Source of the DNA: CAZYTO01 sp964650405
GTDB lineage: Bacteria > Acidobacteriota > Thermoanaerobaculia > Gp7-AA8
Length of the DNA: 38,424 bases
Assembly: GCA_964650405.1 (NCBI GenBank)
Contig: CAZYTO010000016.1
Coordinates: forward strand, 1-38,424
Direction: 5' to 3'
The position numbers were made by a program, and so were the translations under genes. The notes under the pieces are model-generated. The model was not told the origin of the DNA. It saw only the letters and a program-made list of their open reading frames with translations, and searched no databases. Positions within the stretch are counted from its first letter, which is position 1; every line of letters begins with the position of its first letter. This document shows, in pieces, positions 5,992 through 14,845 of the stretch.

Positions 5992-7461
5992 TCAGTACGC
6001 GTTCTCGTGCCGCAGTCCGTGGATCACCGTCATGAACAGGATCTTGAGGTCGAGCATCAGCGACCAGTTCTCGATGTAGTAGAGGTCGTGCTCGATGCGC
6101 ATGCGCAGGGAGGTGTTGCCGCGCCAGCCGTGCACCTGCGCCCATCCGGTGATCCCGGCGCGGACCTTGTGGCGGAGCATGTAGTGGGGCAGCTCGGCGC
6201 GGAACTGCTCGACGAACTCGGGACGCTCGGGGCGGGGGCCGATGACGCTCATGTCGCCGAGGAGGACGTTGAGCAGTTGCGGCAGCTCGTCGAGGGACCA
6301 AGCCCGGATGACGCGGCCCACGCGCGTACAGCGGGGATCGTCCTTCTCCGCCCACTTCGCGCCCGTCTCGCGCTCCGCCCCGACGCGCATTGAACGGAAC
6401 TTGAAGATGTCGAACGGCTTGCCGTCCAGACCCATGCGCACCTGGCGGTAGAAGACCGGTCCCCGGTCCTCAAGCCAGATGGCCGCGGCGATGAGGAACA
6501 TGACCGGTGAGAAAACGAGCAGCGCGGCCGCGGCCACGATGAGATCGAAGCCGCGCTTGACGAAGCGGCTCCAGCCTTCCAGGGGCGTCTCGGTGAGATT
6601 GATCGTGGGGAGGCCGTCGATGTCTTCGACTCGTGAGCGGAGCACCATGAACTGCAGCAGATCGGGAACGACGTGGATGGAGACGAGGTTCCGCACCAGC
6701 CGGTCGAGCAGCGCGGTCATGGCCTGCGAGCTGGCATGCGGCAGGGCCACGAAGACGTGCTCGATCCCGTGCTCCCCGACCACACGCTCCACGTCGTCGA
6801 TGCTGCCGAGACAGGGGTAGGCGGAGGACAGACAATCGGGCCTGTCTACCGTACCGGCTTCTCCGCCGGCTTCTGACGGACGGGATTGTCCGCCCTCCAC
6901 TCCCTCCTCCGCCAGGTAGCCCACGACGCGGAAACCGAGCTCGGAATGCACGTTGATGCGGTCGACGACGGCCTTGGCCAGGTCGCCGCTGCCGGCGATG
7001 AGGACCCGCTCCACGTTGCGGCCCGCGCGGCGGCGATGCTCGACGACGAGGCGGACGGCGGCCCGTCCGATGACGACGAAGGCGATCGTGCAGACGAGAA
7101 AGAGCGCGAGCGCGGCCCGCGAGTAGTAGACGTCGGAGTGGCTCGGCCGGAGCCAGAGGATGACTCCGGAGAGCACCACCGTCCCTACCACAGAGGCGAT
7201 GACGACGGACAGCCACTCCTCGGCGCGCCCGCGCGTGGAGCGGACGCGGTAGAGGCCCTGGATCGCGTAGGCCAGGGGGAAGACGACCGAGACGATGGGC
7301 AGCAGCAGCGCGTACCGGGAGAGCGGCTGCGTCCCTTTCGAGGCAGGAATGATCTCGACCGAGAAGCGGAGGAACCAGGCCGCCAGCATGGCCAGGTTCG
7401 ACGCCACGACGTCGTTGATCACGTAGACCGAGGCGAGCGCTCTGTTCTTGTTCTCGATCAT
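5992..7461 (-). CDS. Undecaprenyl-phosphate sugar phosphotransferase (WbaP/WcaJ type)
   Basis: The product is 489 residues. Membrane helices fill about residues 10-135, a nucleotide-binding-like Rossmann region with LIAGSGDLAK starts near 153, and the catalytic bacterial sugar transferase domain fills about 305-489 (DIFKFRSMR, DELPQLLNVLLGDMSVIGPRP, GITGWAQVHGWRG). The family transfers a sugar-1-phosphate to undecaprenyl phosphate at the inner membrane to begin exopolysaccharide or O-antigen synthesis. The ATG at 7461 overlaps the upstream stop as ATGA. Residues 188-213 come from an inserted palindromic element (6823-6900). A broken copy of the gene's 3' end lies at 1902-2149. Confidence 0.92.
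   Translation of the reverse strand: MIENKNRALASVYVINDVVASNLAMLAAWFLRFSVEIIPASKGTQPLSRYALLLPIVSVVFPLAYAIQGLYRVRSTRGRAEEWLSVVIASVVGTVVLSGVILWLRPSHSDVYYSRAALALFLVCTIAFVVIGRAAVRLVVEHRRRAGRNVERVLIAGSGDLAKAVVDRINVHSELGFRVVGYLAEEGVEGGQSRPSEAGGEAGTVDRPDCLSSAYPCLGSIDDVERVVGEHGIEHVFVALPHASSQAMTALLDRLVRNLVSIHVVPDLLQFMVLRSRVEDIDGLPTINLTETPLEGWSRFVKRGFDLIVAAAALLVFSPVMFLIAAAIWLEDRGPVFYRQVRMGLDGKPFDIFKFRSMRVGAERETGAKWAEKDDPRCTRVGRVIRAWSLDELPQLLNVLLGDMSVIGPRPERPEFVEQFRAELPHYMLRHKVRAGITGWAQVHGWRGNTSLRMRIEHDLYYIENWSLMLDLKILFMTVIHGLRHENAY
6823..6900. repeat. Palindromic element inserted in frame in the sugar-transferase gene
   Basis: The outer arms (6823-6846 and 6875-6898) pair at 17 of 24 positions. The right arm, read as GGACAATCCCGTCCGTC on the minus strand, matches the arms of the intergenic palindrome at 34962-35034 (24 of 26 positions over 6875-6900). 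It adds about 26 residues (188-213: Gly, Glu, Ser, Pro and Arg rich) between GYLAEE and PCLGSIDDV, where such proteins usually have a short loop. The length keeps the frame. Confidence 0.75.
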
Positions 7462-8588
7462 TGCGGAACGATGCCGTCGAGCGCCGCGCGGAACTGCGCG
7501 ACGAAGCGCCCGCGCGAGAACTGCGCCGCATGCGCCCGGATGGCGCGGCGGTCCCACGCGCGCGCGGCAGCAACGTGCAGCGCCTCTGCCAGCGACTTTA
7601 CCACGCCGTCCTCGAAGAGAACGCCCGTCCGGCCGTCCACGACGCTGTCGAGCACACCACCCGCCCGCAGCGCCACCACCGGCGTGCCGAGGGCCATGGC
7701 CTCGAGCGGCGTGATGCCGAAATCCTCGATGCCGGGAAGGATGAGGCTCCGGGCCTGGGAGACCGTGTCGATGATCACCTCCCTCGATACGGAGCCGGCC
7801 ATCTCGACGTTGGGGACACGGCGGGCCCGGAGCTTCTCCAGCAGCGGTCCACCGCCGATGACGACGAGCCGCCGGCCGGTCGCGGCCGCGGCGTCGATGG
7901 CCAGCTCGACCCGCTTGTACGGCACCAGCGCGGAGACGACGACGTCGAAATCCTCCCGCGTCTCGTTCAGCGGCGCGGAGAGAAAGGCGTCGTCGACGAA
8001 CGGATGGATGACCTCCGCGTCGCGGTCGTAATGGCGGCGGATGCGGTCACGGACGAAGGCCGAGTTGGCCACGAACTTCGTCACCTCGCCGGCCGTCCGC
8101 ACATCCCAGCGCCGCAGGTAGGGAGCCACGACGTTGGCTGCGAAGCGGATGAGCGGCTTCGACGGCGGGAAGTAGTCGTCGAAGCGGTCCCAGATGTAGC
8201 GCATCGGCGTGTGGCAGTAGCAGAGGTGCGGCCGTCCGCGTGCATCGACGCCCTTAGCCACGCAGTGACTGGACGAGAGGATCAGGTCGTAGCTATGGAA
8301 GTCCCAGGCCCGGGCGGCATGCGGAAAGAGGGGCAGAAGCCTGCGATAGTCGTCGATCCGCGCGGCCAGCGACTGCAGTCCCGACGTATGGATGACCCGC
8401 GACTCGATGGCGGGAGAGACGCTCCCCGGAAAGTGAAAGAGGGTGAACAGGTCGGCCGCCGGGGCAACCTCGAGAATGGCCTCGAGGACCCGCTCGCCGC
8501 CGCGCATGCCGGTGAGCCAGTCGTGGACGACGGCGATGCGGAACGACGGGCGGTGAGAGCTGAAGGGCGAAAGAGCGCTCCCTGTCAT
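7458..8588 (-). CDS. GT4-type glycosyltransferase
   Basis: The product is 376 residues. The family start RIAVVHDWLTGMRGGERVLE lies at about 17-36, and the C-terminal donor-binding domain holds the E-x7-E signature EDFGITPLE followed by GTPVVA and a GGVLDSV loop. It would transfer a nucleotide-sugar residue during surface polysaccharide synthesis in the cytoplasm. ATG 8588 is chosen because it overlaps the stop of the upstream small gene as ATGA (8585-8588). The first 15 or so residues (TGSALSPFSSHRPS) are encoded by a hairpin at the junction and are probably dispensable. Its own stop overlaps the sugar-transferase start as ATGA. Confidence 0.9.
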   Translation of the reverse strand: MTGSALSPFSSHRPSFRIAVVHDWLTGMRGGERVLEAILEVAPAADLFTLFHFPGSVSPAIESRVIHTSGLQSLAARIDDYRRLLPLFPHAARAWDFHSYDLILSSSHCVAKGVDARGRPHLCYCHTPMRYIWDRFDDYFPPSKPLIRFAANVVAPYLRRWDVRTAGEVTKFVANSAFVRDRIRRHYDRDAEVIHPFVDDAFLSAPLNETREDFDVVVSALVPYKRVELAIDAAAATGRRLVVIGGGPLLEKLRARRVPNVEMAGSVSREVIIDTVSQARSLILPGIEDFGITPLEAMALGTPVVALRAGGVLDSVVDGRTGVLFEDGVVKSLAEALHVAAARAWDRRAIRAHAAQFSRGRFVAQFRAALDGIVPQ

Positions 8589-8597
8589 TCGCCCTTC
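8562..8597. repeat. Hairpin across the coupled start of the glycosyltransferase gene
   Basis: GAAGGGCGAA (8562-8571) pairs perfectly with TTCGCCCTTC (8588-8597). The loop holds the ATGA overlap of two genes. In mRNA this could hide or expose the start codon and enforce coupling. A further GGGCCGGGGGCC-like run flanks it. Confidence 0.6.
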
Positions 8598-8782
8598 GTC
8601 CTTGGCCCCCGGCCCTTCGCCTCGGGCGTCGACTGGAACGGATACTCGTCGTCTTTCGTGCAGTCGTCGCAGATGTGGTCGTTCCGCAGGTAGACATCCC
8701 CTGGCACTTCCGCCAGGCACCGAACGCAGTAATGCTTCCCGGTCCGCTCTTTTAACTGTTTTGGTGGGCCTTCGTCCCGCAC
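8585..8782 (-). CDS. Small zinc-ribbon protein, first gene of the polysaccharide operon
   Basis: The product is about 65 residues from a GTG start. Two knuckles, CVRC and CDDC, are separated by about 18 residues (AEVPGDVYLRNDHI between), the layout of a compact zinc ribbon. The charged tail (TPEAKGRGPRTKGE) is encoded by repeat-like sequence. The four-base overlap with the glycosyltransferase supports this as a real coding frame. GTG 8782 is the best start before the divergent gene at 8803, but no clear ribosome binding site is seen. Function is unknown; nucleic-acid or protein binding is possible. Confidence 0.6.
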   Translation of the reverse strand: MRDEGPPKQLKERTGKHYCVRCLAEVPGDVYLRNDHICDDCTKDDEYPFQSTPEAKGRGPRTKGE

Positions 8783-8802
8783 GATTGCGAGATCATACGC
8801 GG

Positions 8803-9309
8803 ATGACGACGTACGCCGAATCTCTCTACGCCGCCCTGGGCGACCGCGATCCCATCGCCGTCTTCCAGGAGACGCCTGCCCGCCTGCGCCAGCTCGCCAC
8901 CTCCGTCGATGACGCCACATTGCGCCGGCCGGAACGGGCCGGGAAGTGGTCGATGCTCCAGGTCGCCCAGCACCTCGCCGACTCCGAGTTGGTGGTCGGC
9001 TGGCGCTACCGCCTCATCGGCGCGCAGGACGGCGCGCCAGTGACCGCCTATGACCAGGATGTGTGGGTGTCCTCCCTGTGGCGCGGCGACGAGCGGCTGG
9101 AGGACGTCCTCGCCCAGTTCGAGGCACTACGCGCCGCGAACCTCGGCCTCCTGGCCCGCCTCACCCCCGAGCAATGGGAGCACGCCGGCATGCATGAAGA
9201 GCGCGGCCGCGAGCCGCTGCGCCCGTTCGTCCGGCTGATCGCCGGACACGACGTCGTACACCTGCGGCAGGTGGAGCGGATTCGCGCGGCGGTGACCGGT
9301 CCGGGGTGA
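8803..9309 (+). CDS. DinB-like metal-dependent hydrolase/transferase
   Basis: The product is 168 residues, typical of the DinB_2/YfiT-like four-helix family. The metal triad is visible as H57 (in MLQVAQHLADSE) and H149/H153 (GHDVVHLRQ). KWSMLQVAQHLADSE is the family's first signature. Members bind a divalent metal; some are thiol-dependent transferases, and most are uncharacterised. ATG 8803 fits the family start, and upstream sequence belongs to the divergent zinc-ribbon gene. It ends 3 bp before the convergent HEPN-module gene. Confidence 0.88.
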   Translation: MTTYAESLYAALGDRDPIAVFQETPARLRQLATSVDDATLRRPERAGKWSMLQVAQHLADSELVVGWRYRLIGAQDGAPVTAYDQDVWVSSLWRGDERLEDVLAQFEALRAANLGLLARLTPEQWEHAGMHEERGREPLRPFVRLIAGHDVVHLRQVERIRAAVTGPG

Positions 9310-9312
9310 CCC

Positions 9313-9684
9313 TTAAGCCGCGCGACGCGACGTGATGATGTAGCCGTACTTGACGGGTAATCCGAATCGACTCGGCTCGGTCAGCTCGATCTGTCCATGT
9401 TCGACATTGTAGGTTTCATTGATTAATCGAACTGGATTCTCACTCGCAGGTAAGATAACTATGCGTGCAAGGAAGGTCATCGCCTCCGGAGGTAGATACC
9501 TTTTGAGAACCTCAGCGACATAACGCAGGGTCACCTTATCCTCTTTCGCCCAGGAGGCCGAGATCACAAGATCCCACCGTTCGGCGAGGTCTTCGCGTTC
9601 AAGTAACGCGAAGAGGTTCAAGGGGCCCTTTTCCAGGGCGATATCCCTCTCAACGTCGCGCATCTTTTCAGGTAGACGATTCAT
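9313..9684 (-). CDS. Partner protein of the HEPN module, unknown family
   Basis: The product is 123 residues with no signal peptide or membrane segment. A mixed helical N-terminus with EKGPLNLFALLER and RWDLVISASW leads to a C-terminal half with IVILPASENPVRLI, VEHGQIELTEP and FGLPVKYGYIITS. I do not recognise the family and see no nucleotidyltransferase GS-x-DxD motif, so it is not an evident MNT partner. It overlaps the HEPN gene by ATGA (9681-9684), showing coupled translation. Lower GC than the surroundings suggests acquisition. An antitoxin or accessory role is inference. Confidence 0.7.
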   Translation of the reverse strand: MNRLPEKMRDVERDIALEKGPLNLFALLEREDLAERWDLVISASWAKEDKVTLRYVAEVLKRYLPPEAMTFLARIVILPASENPVRLINETYNVEHGQIELTEPSRFGLPVKYGYIITSRRAA

Positions 9685-10076
9685 AGCTTAGGCAAGAGAA
9701 TGATCACTGACGCGAGCATCAACTCGACTTGCGCGGGATCAGTATGACCGATCGCCTTGTACCGCACCTCTGGATCCCACGTAGCAACAGCCGACCACTC
9801 CCAGAGATGTTCAGTCTTGATTCGCTGCTCCTGTCCGGACAAGGACAAGAGCACGTCAAGTTTGTGCGTCTTGAAACTTGCCAGGTTTTCGAACTCACTT
9901 CTCGTCTCAGGGAATCCGAGCCAGTTCAAGGTACTACAGATTCTCGCCTTCAACGCCAACTCAACGGCGTAACCGCACAAATATGCCGCGCCGTCCAACC
10001 GGCCTTTGTCGTAAAGAACGATCGCATCTTCGAGACGAGCCTCCGCAATCGCACGAAGATCCTCGATACCAATCAC
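9681..10076 (-). CDS. HEPN-domain protein
   Basis: The product is 131 residues, GTG start at 10076. The HEPN signature lies at 29-46 (GAAYLCGYAVELALKARI), followed by HKLDVLLSL (71-79) and WDPEVRYKAIGH (100-111), where R105 and H111 could form the R-x(4-6)-H pair of nuclease-type HEPN proteins. HEPN proteins include RNase toxins and nucleotide-modified partners in two-gene systems. It is upstream of, and overlaps, the partner gene at 9313-9684. Base composition is less GC-rich than neighbours. Whether it is toxic is unknown. Confidence 0.8.
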   Translation of the reverse strand: MIGIEDLRAIAEARLEDAIVLYDKGRLDGAAYLCGYAVELALKARICSTLNWLGFPETRSEFENLASFKTHKLDVLLSLSGQEQRIKTEHLWEWSAVATWDPEVRYKAIGHTDPAQVELMLASVIILLPKL

Positions 10077-10126
10077 ACACGAATGGTACCTCGGGAATCA
10101 CTCAGGTTGCCGCCCGCTCGCCCGTC

Positions 10127-11530
10127 TCAGAACAGCTCGTTCACCGGGCCGTACGTCCCGTCCTTTGCGAACGGTACATACTCGAAGCCGCGGTTGAGCG
10201 GGTCGTCGTGGCGGACGGTCGTGTAATCGATTCCGAGCGCCGAGTAGATGGTCGACGACACATCCTCGGGACGGACGTCGCGGTTGGCGGACCAGCCGAA
10301 TTCCTTCGCGTTCGCGCCGGCATCGTCGGTCGAGCCGATGAGCGTGCCGCCCTTGATGCCGCCGCCGGCGAAGGCCATCGACATGCGCAGGAAGTGATCG
10401 CGGCCGCCCTGGGCGTTGAGCGCGCCCACCGTGCGGCCGAACTCGCCCAGAACCACGACCATCGTTTCGTCGAGCAGGGTCGCTCCCGCAGCCGCGCCGG
10501 GCATGGAGGCAAGATCCGTCAGCAGGGCTCCGTAGGCCGGGTCGAAGGTCTTCATCTGCGTGTAGAGCGAGGTTCCCGTCTTCGCGTAAATGTTCGAGTG
10601 GTGGTCCCAGCCGCCCAGCGTCACCTGCACGAAACGGGTACCCCGCCGCGCGTTGACGAGATTGCGGGCGATGACCAGCGAAGCGCCGAAGTTCGTCGAG
10701 CCGTAGCGCGCGTACTCGTCCGTCGCATAACTGAACAGCTTGTTCACGTCAGGCGAGTCGATGAGGATCTTGGCCTGGTCGTAGAACGTGGACATGTCCG
10801 CGGCATTGCGACCGAGGGACGCTGTACGGCGCACGTCGTCAGTCTGCTGGATGAGATTCCAGCGATCCGACAGGCGCGCCGCGCCGTCGGGATGCGTCAG
10901 CGCGGCCAGGCCGGTCGCGGCGGGCGTCACGGCAAACGGTGCATAACGCGCCGGCAGATATCCGGAGCCGGTGGCCACCTGATTCATCGACACGAACCCA
11001 GGCAGGATGTCGCCGGGCTGCCGCGCAGCCTGCGACTCCAGCGCCACCACCGCGCCGATGTGCGGAGCGATGGAACCGGTGGCGCCGCCAGGATTGCGTG
11101 CGATCTGAGCCCAGGCCTGGGCCAGGCTGTGCACGGCCGCCCACGACAGGCCACTGCGGACGAGGGCGATGCGGCCGAGCTGATTGGCCGTATTCGGCAT
11201 CAGCCCCTGCGGGAAACGGACCTGCCCGTACGACGTGGGCGCGAAGTCGGTGGGCGTCCATGCCCCTTCCTTCAGGTCCCACGTGTCGATGTGGCTCGGC
11301 GCGCCGGAAAGGAAGATCAGGATGCAGTTCTTCGCTGTACCGCGGAGGGTGGGACTGACGGACGTGACTCGCTCGAGCAGCGAGGCGTTCAACACCGGCG
11401 CGAACCACGACGCCACGATCCCCGTGCCCGCGAGCTGCAGGAAGTGCCGGCGTGAGAACCCTTCTCCGAACAGCGGGAACGAGCCGCCGCGCTCACATTC
11501 GTTGCATTTGTCGTGTCGGGCCATGGTCAA
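10127..11530 (-). CDS. DUF1501-family exported protein
   Basis: The product is 467 residues. A twin-arginine signal (SRRHFLQLAGTG, about residues 27-38) precedes a sulfatase/alkaline-phosphatase-like fold typical of DUF1501: ILIFLSGAPSHIDTWD near the N-terminus, GGWDHH, and VVLGEFGRT in the middle. The N-terminal cysteines C8 and C11 lie before the signal. It sits 12 bp downstream of the DUF1549/DUF1553 cytochrome gene, the usual partner in Planctomycetota, Acidobacteriota and relatives. The pair is common but its reaction is unproven. Confidence 0.9.
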   Translation of the reverse strand: MTMARHDKCNECERGGSFPLFGEGFSRRHFLQLAGTGIVASWFAPVLNASLLERVTSVSPTLRGTAKNCILIFLSGAPSHIDTWDLKEGAWTPTDFAPTSYGQVRFPQGLMPNTANQLGRIALVRSGLSWAAVHSLAQAWAQIARNPGGATGSIAPHIGAVVALESQAARQPGDILPGFVSMNQVATGSGYLPARYAPFAVTPAATGLAALTHPDGAARLSDRWNLIQQTDDVRRTASLGRNAADMSTFYDQAKILIDSPDVNKLFSYATDEYARYGSTNFGASLVIARNLVNARRGTRFVQVTLGGWDHHSNIYAKTGTSLYTQMKTFDPAYGALLTDLASMPGAAAGATLLDETMVVVLGEFGRTVGALNAQGGRDHFLRMSMAFAGGGIKGGTLIGSTDDAGANAKEFGWSANRDVRPEDVSSTIYSALGIDYTTVRHDDPLNRGFEYVPFAKDGTYGPVNELF

Positions 11531-11542
11531 GTCACGGTCATG

Positions 11543-13396
11543 TCAATTGAACAGATACTCCAGCCGGTTCAGCAGCGAATACTGCAGATCCTCGGTCTTC
11601 CGGGTCAGGTCGCCGCTGCGCAGGTAGGCGATGGCGGCGTTGCGCTCGGCGGCGGTCGCATAGCGGCAGAGCGTGGCCAGGTAGAGGCTGTCGGCGATCG
11701 TACCCGGGTCCTTCGTTGCCGCCAGCGCGTTCTGCACCGTCGAATGGGCGGCCGTCTGCTTCACGCGGTCGGTGACGATACGGTCGTTCAGCAACGTCAG
11801 GGCCTGGACGATGGAGCTGTCGTTCGTGCGCTGTGCGTCGTCGCGGTTGCCGCGTCCGAAGTTGTTGAGCAGCGTGCGGTACGTCCCGCCGCCTTCGGTC
11901 GGGTCAGGGAGCTGCATGGCCTTCGTCACCGCCGGCGAGCCGGTGATGGAAAGCATGGCCCCGACGTTCGTCGACTTGAAGATCGAGTCGAGCAGCACCT
12001 CCGCCATGAGGCGGCGCGGCATGTGGCGGGCGTAGTAGGGCGTATAGGTCTCGCTCCATACGCCGTCGTAGGTCGACGAGAGCTGGTAGGTGTTCGAGGT
12101 GACCATCACCTTCAGAATCGCGCGAAGGCTGTAGCCGCCGCTCGAGAACGAAGAGGCCAGCTTGGTCAGCAACTGCGGATGCGTGGGCTGCAAGGTGGCG
12201 CCGGGAGCGAGCGAGGCAGGGTCCTGGCGCAACAGATCGAACGAGTCCACGGGCTCGACGATGCCGAGGCCGAAGAGCTGCTTCCAGAGGTAGTTCACCG
12301 CGGCGCGGGCGAACTGGGGATTGGCGGTGAGGATGCGGGCGTAGGCGACCCGGCGCGGCTCTACGTCGCGCGGCGTCTCGCCCGTCAGGATGAATACCGG
12401 CTGCGCGGTCGTCTCGGTGGCGCTCAGCGGCGCGCGCGGCGTCTTGTTCCCGGACGTCGTGTTCAGACGGTACTGGCCGGTGGTGTTGTCGGCGATGACC
12501 GATTCCTGCGCATTGGTCGTCGTGTCCCGCTCGCGCGTGACCGTCTCCTGCGCGAAGAAGGCCGCGTTTTCCCAGAACTCGGCGCGTTTGCGTTTGGCCA
12601 GGCCGGTGTTCACCTGTTCGAGATGTCCCAGCCCGTTGTGGCAGGAGATGCAGATCAGCGGCTGGCTGAGGAAGCGCTGGCCGGTAGAGGCAGAGAGGTT
12701 GTCGTACGTATCCTGCACCGGCCCGTTGTTCTGGATGTCGCGCACCCAGTAGTTCAGCTCCCCGTTCGTGAAAGCCCGGCCCGTGTTCGAGATCAGTTCG
12801 CGGACCATCTGGTCGTACGGCTTGCCATCCCGGATGGAGTCGTGGATGAACTTGTAGTAGGCGTTGCGTCCCTGGTAGTACTCGGTGGTAGCCGTCGACG
12901 TCTGCACGTTCTCCACGAGATCGCCGAACCACATCGTCCAGCGATCGACGAACGCGTCCGATGCGAGCAGCCGGTCGATGGCCCGGTCGCGCTTGTCGGC
13001 CGACAGATCGGCCAGGAAGCTCTTCACCGTGTCCGCGTCGGGAATCTCTCCCGTGAGGTCGAGTGTGACCCGGCGGAGAAACTCGGCATCGGACGAGCGC
13101 GTCGTCCAGTGGATGCCGTCCTTCAGCATCTTGCCGAAGACTTCGTCGTCGATGAAATTGCGCGAGGCGTAGGGCAATCCCGGCACGGGAGCCACGGCGT
13201 GCCGCCTGCTGGTGGATGCCGACGACGGCGCCACGAGCTCCGCATCCTGGCTGAGGCGATGCCACAAGTCCGAAGGCTTGTGCATCTGTTCCAGAGAGAA
13301 CGGGCAGTCGGCAGCGGCGGGGGGAGGCACGTCCTGGGCCGCGAGGGGGATCGCGGTCGAAAACACGAAGAGCGTGATACACCAGCGGGGGTTCAT
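11543..13396 (-). CDS. DUF1549/DUF1553 secreted protein with c-type haem site
   Basis: The product is 617 residues from ATG 13396, giving a clean signal peptide (MNPRWCITLFVFSTAIPLAAQ). An N-terminal DUF1549 region (FIDDEVFGKMLKDGI, LRRVTLDLTGEIP) is followed by a CISCH haem motif at 249-253 and a C-terminal DUF1553 region (MPRRLMAEVLLDSI, LNNFGRGNRDD). It is likely periplasmic and coupled to the downstream DUF1501 protein. The frame stays open upstream to 13711 only because the G-rich tandem repeat has no stops; that extension is not part of the gene. Confidence 0.9.
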   Translation of the reverse strand: MNPRWCITLFVFSTAIPLAAQDVPPPAAADCPFSLEQMHKPSDLWHRLSQDAELVAPSSASTSRRHAVAPVPGLPYASRNFIDDEVFGKMLKDGIHWTTRSSDAEFLRRVTLDLTGEIPDADTVKSFLADLSADKRDRAIDRLLASDAFVDRWTMWFGDLVENVQTSTATTEYYQGRNAYYKFIHDSIRDGKPYDQMVRELISNTGRAFTNGELNYWVRDIQNNGPVQDTYDNLSASTGQRFLSQPLICISCHNGLGHLEQVNTGLAKRKRAEFWENAAFFAQETVTRERDTTTNAQESVIADNTTGQYRLNTTSGNKTPRAPLSATETTAQPVFILTGETPRDVEPRRVAYARILTANPQFARAAVNYLWKQLFGLGIVEPVDSFDLLRQDPASLAPGATLQPTHPQLLTKLASSFSSGGYSLRAILKVMVTSNTYQLSSTYDGVWSETYTPYYARHMPRRLMAEVLLDSIFKSTNVGAMLSITGSPAVTKAMQLPDPTEGGGTYRTLLNNFGRGNRDDAQRTNDSSIVQALTLLNDRIVTDRVKQTAAHSTVQNALAATKDPGTIADSLYLATLCRYATAAERNAAIAYLRSGDLTRKTEDLQYSLLNRLEYLFN

Positions 13397-13449
13397 CGCC
13401 TGACCTTCGAGAACGCGGATAGTGTAACCCAAAACCGGGGGCGATGTGG

Positions 13450-13511
13450 TAGTGGGGGGCTGACATAGTGGGGGGCTGACATGTGGGGGGCTGACATGTG
13501 GGGGGCTGGCA
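13450..13511. repeat. Four tandem G-rich repeats of 15-16 bp
   Basis: Two units of TAGTGGGGGGCTGACA are followed by TGTGGGGGGCTGACA and TGTGGGGGGCTGGCA. Each contains a run of six G on the plus strand, so four evenly spaced G-runs could form a G-quadruplex. The array lies in the divergent promoter region between the cytochrome gene and the pirin gene. Confidence 0.9.
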
Positions 13512-13621
13512 GCGCCCAGAACCTGTCGACCGGGCAATGCCTGGGCCCGCGGAATACAGAATTGTTGACGAGAATGAACCCAAAGTCTGGCGCGTCGCCA
13601 CCCGCTCGCCCGAAAGGAATC

Positions 13622-14308
<687 letters not shown>

Positions 14309-14332
14309 CGGAACCCGATAGACTCCACCCGC

Positions 14333-14845
14333 TTGCTCCTGTTCCTCCGGACGTTCCGCATCATCGTCCTCGCCCTCTTCTCCCGCAGGCGCGATCTCTT
14401 CCACGAGTCGCGCCTGCGGCTGCGCGTCTGGCCCAACGACTGCGACCTCAACTTCCACCTCAACGACGGCCGCTACGTCTCGCTGGCAGGCCTTGGGCGC
14501 ATCGACCTGCTGGCCCGCACCGGCCTGCTGCGCTCCGGCCGGAAACGCGGCTGGTTCCCGGTGGTCGGCAGCGCGACCATCCGCTACAAGCAGTCCCTCC
14601 TTCCCTTCGAGCGCTTCACCCTTCGCACTCGGGTCGTAGCGTGGGACGGCAAGTGGTTCTACATCGAGCACCTCTTCGAGCGCGGGGACGGGAGGATCGG
14701 GGCGCGGCTGATCGTCCGAACGCTCCTGCGCACGAAGTCGGGCCCTGTGCCGACCGCTGACGTACTCGAAGCGCTCGGCCACCCCGGTGCAGTCTCGCCT
14801 CCGATGCCTCCCGAGATCGCGCAGTGGATCGAGGTGACGCTGTGA
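14333..14845 (+). CDS. Thioesterase-like hot-dog fold protein (THEM6-like)
   Basis: The product is 170 residues with a TTG start; there is no in-frame ATG between the upstream stop and the conserved part. A short hydrophobic N-terminus (LLFLRTFRIIVLALF) is followed by RLRLRVWPNDCDLNFHLNDGRY, the typical start of THEM6/4-hydroxybenzoyl-CoA-thioesterase-like proteins with their DxDxxxHxNxxxY-type site, and later SATIRYKQSLLPFERF. It probably acts on an acyl thioester. The stop overlaps the endonuclease III start (GTGA, 14842-14845). Confidence 0.8.
   Translation: MLLFLRTFRIIVLALFSRRRDLFHESRLRLRVWPNDCDLNFHLNDGRYVSLAGLGRIDLLARTGLLRSGRKRGWFPVVGSATIRYKQSLLPFERFTLRTRVVAWDGKWFYIEHLFERGDGRIGARLIVRTLLRTKSGPVPTADVLEALGHPGAVSPPMPPEIAQWIEVTL

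Noticed and set aside
11513..13468. Plus-strand open frame of 651 codons opposite the DUF1549/DUF1553 gene
   Set aside because: The minus strand has signal peptide, haem motif and family domains; the plus frame has only shadow composition.
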